Shown here: positions 37,450 to 45,223 of the stretch, one piece after another
Layout of the letters: each line of letters begins with the position of its first letter
Numbering within the stretch: position 1 is the first letter of the stretch
Assembly: GCA_015065885.1 (NCBI GenBank)
Contig: SVPJ01000006.1
Coordinates: 1 to 64,000, forward strand
DNA: 64,000 bases
Origin: Oscillospiraceae bacterium
GTDB lineage: Bacteria > Bacillota > Clostridia > Oscillospirales > Acutalibacteraceae
Reading direction: 5' to 3'
Notes under the pieces: generated by a model
Seen by the model: the letters and a program-made list of their open reading frames with translations, nothing else
What the model was told of the DNA's origin: nothing
Database searches by the model: none
Position numbers and translations under genes: made by a program

Positions 37450-40400
37450 TCATTCCCACACGGGCAGTACGATGGTGTACCGCCCGCCGTCGGTCAGCGA
37501 ATAGTAGTGGTTCAAAATCTCGCGCCAGGTCCAGCCTTCCTCGTTGGCGTAACCGATGGCACCGTATTGGCTGAGGCCCAGCCCGTGCCCGTGTCCGCGG
37601 GTGGTAAAGGTGATGCGGTCGGTCACGGCGTCATAAGAGACGGTGAAACTATGGGAGCGCAACGTGCCTGAGCCGATGGCTTTGCGGATATCGATACCGC
37701 GCAGATATACCCGCTCACCTTCATGTTCGTAATACGCATTGGTATCCACCACGTAGCCGCCCGCACCGTCGAAGGTCTTTCCGAACAGCGGGGTGTCGCC
37801 CTCTTCGAACAGCACGGTGGTTACCGCACCGTCGGTCTCCTTTGCGACGTACGCCGAAAGCAGTGCTTTCAGTTGGGTGAAGGTGAGGGAATGGGTGGCA
37901 ACGAGGTTGTCGTTGCCCGAATATTTTTGGATATAGTCTTCCGTATCGTAGCGGCTTTCGACGCTTTGCAGATACGGAAGAGCGGCGGTATACACGTGCT
38001 GGCAACTGGCGGTAGCACCGCCGGTACTGGCGGAATACATCGCGCACAGCGGCATTTTGCTCTTTACCGTCTGGGCGGTATCCGCCATCTTCACGCCGAC
38101 CACCTCGCCGACGGCATCGTACAGTTTGCGGTCGTTCGCGTCCGCAAGGTCGATACGGGAGGAGATGGAGAAGGTGCCGCCGTTCATGCAGGAATACAAC
38201 ATATACGTATAACTCGCTACCGCCTGCGCCTTTTGCGCTTCGGTGGAGTTTTGCATACTGCGGGCGGCGCCCATTTCGGTCTTCACCGCACACGCAACGG
38301 CGTATTGCAGGTCTTCCCGCGTTTGCAACGCCGTCTCCTCACCGCCCGCAATGCGCACCTTGATACCACGGAAGAACGCGGTCTCTGTGTCCGTATTCGA
38401 CGTGCCGTTCGGTGCGGTGGTCGTGGTGGTGACGGGTTCTTCGGTGGTCGTCGCGGCGGTCGTAGTGGTTACCGCCGTCGTGGTGGTGACTTCGGTCGTG
38501 GCGGTCGTTGCCGACGAGGCGGTCGTTGTCGCATCGTCCTCGGCCGAGGTGGTCGTTTCGGTTGCCACCGTGGTTGCGGTGGTGGTTGTCGTCGCAGTTT
38601 CGGCCGAGGTGGTCGTTTCGGTGGCCACCGTGGTTGCGGTGGTGGTGTTGGTTTCGGTCGCGTCGGGCACGGGCAGTTCGATATCAGGCACGATATCGCT
38701 GCTGTCGTATACCGTCGTGGTGGTCGTGGTGGTGGTCGCCGTCGTGGTCGCGTTTTTCAGCATCGCGGCGGGATACACCGTGTGCGGGTTATAGGAGATG
38801 ACCACGTCCTCGTCGGCGGATTCGCCGAGCGAGAGACGGCGTGCCGCCACGATGAGACGGATGCCTTCCGTTTTGGTTTTGGCGGAGGCGTCGGTCTCAA
38901 GCAACAGCAGGGTGTCATCCTTTTGCGGTTTCACCGAGGTGATGAACAGCGAGCGCGCCTCCAGTGCTTCGGTGAACGCCAAAAAGTCCTCGCTGCCGTC
39001 GAACGCCGTCGTGCGGTAATCGAACGACGGGTCGTTTTCATCCACGTACAGCACCGCGAACACCTGAAACGTGCCGGTGGTGTAGAGGGTGTTCATCTCC
39101 ACTGCCGTGTGGCGGAGAAGGAAGTTTGCGTCGGTGTAACGGATGAGATCGGAAAACATCTGCCCGTCCTCCGTGTTGTTGCCGTGAATGATGTACGAAC
39201 GGTTGACCGAAGTGATGGAGGATACCGCGACCGTATCGTCAAAATAGGGTACGCCGTAGTGGGACGCTTGCCCCGAAAAATCGGTCTTGGTGTAGTCGTA
39301 CAGTCCGTTTTGCATCACGGGATAACTGATGCCCGTGTCGGCAATGCGTATCCAGCCGCGGATATCGTCATTCTTCTGATACAGTGCATAAAAACGCGAC
39401 AGCATACCGCGCGGGAAATCAGCGGCATCGAAACTGCCGTCGTGTTCGCGGTCGTACAAAAGTTCCAACGATACGTACTGTTCGCGGTTTTGTGCGGGGT
39501 CGATGACGTAGGCATCGAGCAGCAGCCAGCCGCCCACGCAGAATGCGATCACCGCAAGCCACAGACATATCTTTCTTACCCACACGGCGGGGCGGTCGCC
39601 GCGCCACGGCAGAATGAAAGGCAAAAAGTGACGGCGCCCCGTGGCTTCGCCCGCGGGAATGGCGGGTGTGTGATCGATCGCTTCGAGCAGTTGACCGCCC
39701 GCCATCACGGTGGGATACGCCTCCAAATAACGGCGGGTGAGGTCGAGTGCCTGCGCGGTCGCAACGGCACGCACGGTGTCGCGGTCGACGCCCGTGGCAA
39801 GCAGTTCTTTTACCCACACGCGGCGGCTGTCCGCCAACGCGATGAACACCGTGCCGACAGGTTTTCCCTCGCTTGACGTGGGCCCCGCTTCTCCCGTAAT
39901 ACTCACGCCGAGGTCGCTGCCTCCCACGCGGCGCACACCGCATGCCATCGCGTGGGCGGTGTCTGCCGATACGGCACCTTGCGTTTCAAGGATGTCTTCG
40001 GACACGCCGAGTACGTCGTGTTTGATCTCTTTCGAATAGGCGGCGATACCGCACTCAAACACCGACGAAGCACCCGCCACTTGGGTCAGTTTACCTGAAA
40101 GCAGACCCGCAGTGCAGGATTCGGCGGTAGCGATCTTCATTTTTTTCTCTTTCAAAAGGTGAACGACTGCCGTTTGCAAGTCGTCCACGTCCACCCCGAA
40201 CACGTACGCGCCGAGCCGCTCGCACACGGCGGCAACGCACGGCTCACACAACGCGGCGGCTTCGTCCGCGGTTGCGGCGTGGGCGGTGATGCGCAACAGC
40301 ACCTCGCCGCCCGCACGGGCGGTGAGAGTCACGGCGGGGTCATCCCCTCTGAGCAGGTCGGCTACCCGTTCGTTCACCGCCGCAGAGGAAAGACCGAACA

Positions 40401-40830
40401 CGCCCACCGTGCGGGAGTAATACGCGCCGTCACCTTTTTCGCTCAAGAACGGAAGTACCGCCCGTCGAAGCAAGGGAGATAGCGTTTCTTCCGCCGCGGG
40501 AAGACACAAAAACAGTTGGGCATATTTTTCCAGTGCAAAGCCGCGAATGGCGGCGGCTTCATCGTAAAACGGCACGGCACCGCGGGGGAGGTCCTCCTCC
40601 CACGGCAGACCGAGCAGGACCGTGAGTTCCTTGTGTGCCTCTTCTGCAGCGCACAGCACCACGCAATCCGCACGGCGCATGGCACTTTGCAGTGCTTCGC
40701 GGAGCACCGCGCCCGTGGTGTCGACGTTGACGGGTGTGCCAACGGTGAGTCCGCACGCGGGCAATTCGCGCGACAAAAACGCGGTGACGGTCGACGGTAC
40801 GGCACCGACGGTAACGATCTCTGCCTTCAT
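37450..40830 (-). CDS. CinA-like / TM / degenerate class B sortase-like / Thr-rich linker / SpoIID-LytB fusion, 1126 aa
   Basis: CinA-C motif IATAESCTAGLLSGKLTQVAGASSVFECGIAAYSKEIK...GVSITGEAGPTSSEGKPVGTVFIAL; TM KICLWLAVIAFCVGGWLLLDAYVI; SrtB-like SYIIHGNNTEDGQMFSDLIRYTD; Thr-rich linker; SpoIID motifs (AVKTEMG...EAQKAQAVASYTYML, RGHGHGLGLSQYGAIGYA). Confidence 0.87.
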   Translation of the reverse strand: MKAEIVTVGAVPSTVTAFLSRELPACGLTVGTPVNVDTTGAVLREALQSAMRRADCVVLCAAEEAHKELTVLLGLPWEEDLPRGAVPFYDEAAAIRGFALEKYAQLFLCLPAAEETLSPLLRRAVLPFLSEKGDGAYYSRTVGVFGLSSAAVNERVADLLRGDDPAVTLTARAGGEVLLRITAHAATADEAAALCEPCVAAVCERLGAYVFGVDVDDLQTAVVHLLKEKKMKIATAESCTAGLLSGKLTQVAGASSVFECGIAAYSKEIKHDVLGVSEDILETQGAVSADTAHAMACGVRRVGGSDLGVSITGEAGPTSSEGKPVGTVFIALADSRRVWVKELLATGVDRDTVRAVATAQALDLTRRYLEAYPTVMAGGQLLEAIDHTPAIPAGEATGRRHFLPFILPWRGDRPAVWVRKICLWLAVIAFCVGGWLLLDAYVIDPAQNREQYVSLELLYDREHDGSFDAADFPRGMLSRFYALYQKNDDIRGWIRIADTGISYPVMQNGLYDYTKTDFSGQASHYGVPYFDDTVAVSSITSVNRSYIIHGNNTEDGQMFSDLIRYTDANFLLRHTAVEMNTLYTTGTFQVFAVLYVDENDPSFDYRTTAFDGSEDFLAFTEALEARSLFITSVKPQKDDTLLLLETDASAKTKTEGIRLIVAARRLSLGESADEDVVISYNPHTVYPAAMLKNATTTATTTTTTTTVYDSSDIVPDIELPVPDATETNTTTATTVATETTTSAETATTTTTATTVATETTTSAEDDATTTASSATTATTEVTTTTAVTTTTAATTTEEPVTTTTTAPNGTSNTDTETAFFRGIKVRIAGGEETALQTREDLQYAVACAVKTEMGAARSMQNSTEAQKAQAVASYTYMLYSCMNGGTFSISSRIDLADANDRKLYDAVGEVVGVKMADTAQTVKSKMPLCAMYSASTGGATASCQHVYTAALPYLQSVESRYDTEDYIQKYSGNDNLVATHSLTFTQLKALLSAYVAKETDGAVTTVLFEEGDTPLFGKTFDGAGGYVVDTNAYYEHEGERVYLRGIDIRKAIGSGTLRSHSFTVSYDAVTDRITFTTRGHGHGLGLSQYGAIGYANEEGWTWREILNHYYSLTDGGRYTIVLPVWE
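38541..38646 (-). repeat. 60-bp-period direct repeat encoding part of the Thr-rich linker
   Basis: cggccgaggtggtcgtttcggt(t/g)gccaccgtggttgcggtggtggt at 38541 and 38601. Confidence 0.8.
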
Positions 40831-40851
40831 GCGGCACCTCCTTTTCAGAAA

Positions 40852-42048
40852 TTACACTTCGTCGTCCGCGGCATCCACCGTGATACGGCGCATACCGGCA
40901 ATGGCTTCTTCGATCCATTCCTCCACGGGCAAACAGCGTTCCGCTTCTTCCAGCATCGCCACGGTCGGGCGGGTGCGGGGATGCCGCGGGGTGAACACCG
41001 TACAGCAATCTTCGTACGGCTGAATGGAAATATCAAAGGTGTCGATACGGCGGGCAATGCGGATGATCTCCTCTTTATCCATACCGATCACGGGACGGAA
41101 CACGGGAACGGTACACACCGCGTCGGTCACGGCAAGGGCTTGTGCCGTTTGACTTGCGACCTGCCCCAAACTCTCGCCCGTGATGAGCGAATGGCAGCCG
41201 TCCGCCACCGCCACCCGTTCGGCGATACGCATCATAAAACGGCGCATCAACAGAGTGAACAGTTCTTCGGGACAGCGGCGGCTGATCTCTTCTTGAATTT
41301 TTGTAAACGGGACGATATTTACCGAAATGCGTCCCGCGTAGTTCGCGACTTTGCCGAGCAGGGAGAGTACTTTCATTTCGGCGCGCTCACTGGTGTACGG
41401 CGGGGAGGCAAAGTGGACAGCGGTCAACTGCAGGCCGCGCTTCGCCATCATATACGCCGCAACGGGAGAGTCGATGCCGCCCGAAATGAGCAAGCCCGAA
41501 CGGCCCGCCGTGCCCACGGGCATACCGCCTGCACCCGGCAACTGCGCCGCGTGGATGTACGCACCGAAATCGCGGATCTCCACCATAATGAGCAGTTCGG
41601 GATCGCGCACGTCCACTTTCAAGTGGGGGAACTGCGCGAGTACCGCACCGCCCACTTCCGCACAGATAGCAGGAGAGCCGAGCGGGAAGGTTTTGTCGCT
41701 GCGCTTGGCTTCCACCTTAAAGGTCTTGGCGGTGCGCAGTTGGTCGGCGAGGTAGCGCGGGGCTTCTTCGCAGATCACGGTAATGTCTTTTGCCACCACC
41801 CGCGCGCGGGAGAAGGCGGAAATGCCGAACACGTGTGCCACGCGGTCGGCGGCGGTGTCAAGGTCGATGCCGTCCGCTTGCGGTTCGATATAGATGGTGG
41901 ATTGCGCGCGACGGATCTGGAATGAGCCGAGCGGGCGCAGACGGCGGCGGATATTCTTCACCAGCACGTCTTCAAAACTGCTGCGGTTTAAGCCCTTCAG
42001 CGCCAACTCACCGTTTTTGATAAGCAGAATTTCTTCGGGTATGTACAT
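40852..42048 (-). CDS. thiI: tRNA 4-thiouridine synthetase ThiI
   Basis: EILLIKNGELALKGLNRSSFE; THUMP region; SGGIDSPVAAYMMAKRG; GESLGQVASQTAQ. Confidence 0.94.
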   Translation of the reverse strand: MYIPEEILLIKNGELALKGLNRSSFEDVLVKNIRRRLRPLGSFQIRRAQSTIYIEPQADGIDLDTAADRVAHVFGISAFSRARVVAKDITVICEEAPRYLADQLRTAKTFKVEAKRSDKTFPLGSPAICAEVGGAVLAQFPHLKVDVRDPELLIMVEIRDFGAYIHAAQLPGAGGMPVGTAGRSGLLISGGIDSPVAAYMMAKRGLQLTAVHFASPPYTSERAEMKVLSLLGKVANYAGRISVNIVPFTKIQEEISRRCPEELFTLLMRRFMMRIAERVAVADGCHSLITGESLGQVASQTAQALAVTDAVCTVPVFRPVIGMDKEEIIRIARRIDTFDISIQPYEDCCTVFTPRHPRTRPTVAMLEEAERCLPVEEWIEEAIAGMRRITVDAADDEV

Positions 42049-42061
42049 GGTCGTATCTCCT

Positions 42062-43456
42062 TTAGGGTGTTGCCGCCTTTGCGGTCGTCGTGGTCGTAGT
42101 CGCAGGCTTTGCGGTCGTCGTGGTTACGGTGACTTGCGCGGTCGTTGCGGTCGTCGTCACCCGGGCGGTCGTGGTCGTACCCTTACCCGTCGTGGTGGTC
42201 ACCCCTTTTTGGGTGGTGGTTACAGCACCTTTGGCAGTCGTGGTGGTCGCACCTTTTTTGGTAGTGGTCGTAGCACCTTTCTTGGTGGTGGTCGTAGCAC
42301 CTTTTTTGGTGGTGGTCGCGGAAGTCGTTTCGCTCTTGCCGTACACGCTGTGCGGTGTCTTCTTCTGCGCGGTGTACCAGCGATAGGGCATAATGACATC
42401 CTTGTTCGTTGTGACGTTGGCAGACACGGTGGCCGTCTCTCCCGGACGCACTTTGCGGGCAACGACCGCCAAACGGGCGTCGTCAAAATGAGCAATGCTC
42501 TTGGGGGTGCAGGTGTAGAGAATGAGCAACTCGTCGCTCGCCTTCACGTCCACGTCGTTGAAATCGTACAGCGAGCGGTCCCGTAAGCCGTTTACGTATT
42601 TCATAAACTGGTCGTGATTTGTAAACGAGGTCTCCTGAATGGAGTAGTAGTGTTCGACCTTCGATTTGGAGTCCTGCATCACCACCGCAAAGATCTTGTA
42701 TTGCGAGGTGTAAAACAGCGTATCCAACGTGATGATCTGGTTGGCACTTTTCATATACGCCAGCGAATTTGCGAGGTTGTTGAGTTTCGCAAACATCTGA
42801 CCGCTCGCCATATTGTGACCGTAGATCACGAGACTTTTGGAGGACGCCGTGGGGGTATCCAGTTTGTTTTTGGCGTCAAAGAACAGCGCGCCGTTCTTGT
42901 TTTTGTTTTTGTAGAAATCGTGGGTGAGATAGTAGTCGTTGTCGTTGCTGTGCATCACTTCACGGTCGATACCGCAGGCGGAATATTTCAGCCAGCCGCG
43001 AATATCGCTGTTCAGGTAATACAGCGTTTTCAGATCGTCCTGAATGCCCGCGGGATAGCCGTCCCATTGTTGAGCTTCCGCGGTCAGTTCGGCGTCCTGC
43101 TTGCCGTAGCGGATATTGGTCAACTCTTCCGCGAGCGCGGTGTTCTGTTGCGGAATGATGAACGATTCGTTCACCAGCACGGCGGTGGTGCCGATGAACA
43201 CGAGCAGGGAGAGAAGCAACAGCAGTTTACGGGCGATCTCACGGATGGGATCGTCGTGATACGGAATGAACGCCGCGAGCGGGCGACGGCGACGGCGGCG
43301 CTTTTGCGGAGGTGCTTTTTCCGCCAACGTCGAAAGCGAGACGGTGTCCTGCTTTTGCAGGTTTTCCACGAACGCCAACGCTTCGTCCAATTCGGCGTCG
43401 GCAACGGTCGGGATACTGTCTAAAAACTCTTGTTCACGGTCAGACATAGGTTGCAT
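42062..43456 (-). CDS. Class B sortase with repetitive Thr-rich C-terminal tail
   Basis: Basic cytoplasmic region then TM; LVIYGHNMASGQMF; catalytic LLILYTCTPKSIAHFDDARLAVVARK; tail with KKGATTTT repeats. Confidence 0.9.
   Translation of the reverse strand: MQPMSDREQEFLDSIPTVADAELDEALAFVENLQKQDTVSLSTLAEKAPPQKRRRRRRPLAAFIPYHDDPIREIARKLLLLLSLLVFIGTTAVLVNESFIIPQQNTALAEELTNIRYGKQDAELTAEAQQWDGYPAGIQDDLKTLYYLNSDIRGWLKYSACGIDREVMHSNDNDYYLTHDFYKNKNKNGALFFDAKNKLDTPTASSKSLVIYGHNMASGQMFAKLNNLANSLAYMKSANQIITLDTLFYTSQYKIFAVVMQDSKSKVEHYYSIQETSFTNHDQFMKYVNGLRDRSLYDFNDVDVKASDELLILYTCTPKSIAHFDDARLAVVARKVRPGETATVSANVTTNKDVIMPYRWYTAQKKTPHSVYGKSETTSATTTKKGATTTTKKGATTTTKKGATTTTAKGAVTTTQKGVTTTTGKGTTTTARVTTTATTAQVTVTTTTAKPATTTTTTAKAATP
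42220..42320 (-). repeat. 24-bp-period tandem repeat encoding KKGATTTT units
   Basis: Reiterated gtggtggtcgtagcacctttcttg-type units. Confidence 0.8.
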
Positions 43457-43465
43457 CCCCTTTCA

Positions 43466-44635
43466 TTAGCGGTTTGGACGGCGGAACGCCGCCACGCGGG
43501 TGAGGGTATCCACCGCTTCCCGCATCGCCGCCAAAAAGCGGTCGATATCGTCTTCAGTGGTGGTGTGGCAAAAACTGATACGCAAGGCACTGTCGATCTC
43601 CGCCGCGGGGAGCCGTAACGCCTGCAAAACGGAACTGTGCTTCCCCTTCGAGCAGGCGGACCCGCTTGAAACAAACACGTCGCGCTCCGCCAAAAAATGC
43701 AACAGCGTTTCACTGCGCAGACCGGGGAAGGAGACGTTCACAATGTACGGTACGTGCGATTTCGGCAGATGCAGCCGCGCTTCGGGGAAGGCGGACAGCC
43801 CCGAAGTCAAGCGGTCGCACAACGCGGTGTAGCGCGCGTGTGTGTCGCCCATCGGGGGGAGCGCAGTCACCGCCGCACCGAAGGCGGCAATGGCGGGCGC
43901 GGCTTCGGTGCCCGCACGCAGCGTCCGTTCCTGCTCGCCGCCCAGTGCGCGGGGCAACACCCGCACGCCGCGGCGTATGTACAAAGCGCCCACCCCTTTG
44001 GGTGCGTGCAGTTTGTGACCGCTCACAGTCAAAAGATCCACGCTCCACTTTTGCGCTTTGATGGGGAGTTTTCCCGCGGCTTGTACCGCGTCAGTGTGAA
44101 ACAGCGCGCGGGGGGCGATGCGTTTGACGGCGGGGGCGATCTCTTCCACGGCGAAGCGTGCCCCCGTTTCGTTGTTCACCGTCATCACGCTGACAAGCGC
44201 GGTATCGTTGCGGCAGACAGCGGCGACCGCTTCGGGGGTGATGTTGCCGTCTTCGTCAGGTAAAAGGCGGGTGACTTCCCACCCCTGCTTTTCCAATTCA
44301 TCAAACGCGGCAGCGACGCTCGCGTGTTCCATTGCGGTGGTGACGGCGTGTTTTCCCACACGGAAATTGGCGGCAGCACCGCCCAAAACCGCGAGATTGT
44401 TTGCCTCCGTCCCGCCCGAGGTGAAGACAAGGTCTTCCGCGGGCACGCCGATCAAAGCGGCGACCGCACGGCGGGCGGCGGTAAGTTCGCGTTCCGCCGC
44501 AATGCCCGCCGTATGCAGGGAGGAGGGGTTGCCGAACGCCTCGGTCATCATATACAACGCCTTGTCCGCCGCCGCTTGGCAAACGGCAGTGGTGGCGGCG
44601 TTATCCAAATAGGTCGTAAAGATCCCTCCTTCCAA
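43466..44635 (-). CDS. Cysteine desulfurase (NifS/IscS family)
   Basis: YLDNAATTAVCQ, GGTEANNLAVLG, FHTDAVQAAGKLP, VSGHKLHAPKGVGALYIRRG, SSGSACSKGKHS. Confidence 0.93.
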   Translation of the reverse strand: MEGGIFTTYLDNAATTAVCQAAADKALYMMTEAFGNPSSLHTAGIAAERELTAARRAVAALIGVPAEDLVFTSGGTEANNLAVLGGAAANFRVGKHAVTTAMEHASVAAAFDELEKQGWEVTRLLPDEDGNITPEAVAAVCRNDTALVSVMTVNNETGARFAVEEIAPAVKRIAPRALFHTDAVQAAGKLPIKAQKWSVDLLTVSGHKLHAPKGVGALYIRRGVRVLPRALGGEQERTLRAGTEAAPAIAAFGAAVTALPPMGDTHARYTALCDRLTSGLSAFPEARLHLPKSHVPYIVNVSFPGLRSETLLHFLAERDVFVSSGSACSKGKHSSVLQALRLPAAEIDSALRISFCHTTTEDDIDRFLAAMREAVDTLTRVAAFRRPNR

Positions 44636-44749
44636 TAGATAGATATATCATACCATACATTTCAAAAATATACAACCCACTATTTTGTGGCAAAATAGTT
44701 ACAATATTGTTACGCTTTTTTCGGGGAATGGGTGTATACTTATCTTGTA

Positions 44750-45079
44750 CTAACCTGTGTAATCCTCAAGTAAGCGTTGCAGGGCGGTTTCACTGTATAC
44801 GGGGATGCCGACATACAGCGCTTCCTGCTCGGCGGCGGGCAGAGAGGAGACGAACACGTCGTACACGGCGGCAGGTGTGTCGCCGTGCGGCGAAAAGACC
44901 GCGAGCCGCCCTTCAAACACCCCCACGACGGCGTGCGGGTCGGCGGTGCTGACGGTGGCGGCGTCTTCCCCCGTTTTCGCGGGTGCGTCGGGGCGGGTGA
45001 GTGCGAGGAGGATACCGCTTGCCACCGCCAAAAGGATGACGAGGACGTAAAACCGTTTCCAAAGCGGATGCGTCTGCAT
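44750..45079 (-). CDS. Small single-TM protein with BofC C-terminal-like domain
   Basis: TM at N-terminus; VVGVFEGRLAVFSPHGDTPAAVYDVFVSSLPAAEQEALYVGIPVYSETALQRLLEDYTG. Confidence 0.65.
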   Translation of the reverse strand: MQTHPLWKRFYVLVILLAVASGILLALTRPDAPAKTGEDAATVSTADPHAVVGVFEGRLAVFSPHGDTPAAVYDVFVSSLPAAEQEALYVGIPVYSETALQRLLEDYTG

Positions 45080-45161
45080 ACAAAAACTCCCCTTTTTCTG
45101 CTGTTTTTGAAAAAAGTGTGCCCCGTCGTGCGGAAAATATGCCCACTTGCGGTATTATGAT

Positions 45162-45189
45162 TTGACTTTTGGGGATTTTATGGTAAAAT
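45162..45189 (+). promoter_or_regulatory. Candidate promoter of the PBP1A gene
   Basis: TTGACT - 16 nt - TAAAAT. Confidence 0.45.
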
Positions 45190-45223
45190 AAAGTGATAAC
45201 AGTGACTCGGAAAGGATGCGACG

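Noticed and set aside
38398-38800. Repetitive GTGGTCGTGGTG tracts considered as a CRISPR array or satellite
   Set aside because: In-frame Thr codon repeats within coding genes; no repeat-spacer periodicity and no cas genes in the window.
37723-39876. 717-aa plus-strand ORF opposite the CinA/sortase/SpoIID fusion
   Set aside because: Antisense of Thr/Ala-rich repeats gives Gly/Arg-rich low-complexity sequence; no domain recognised.
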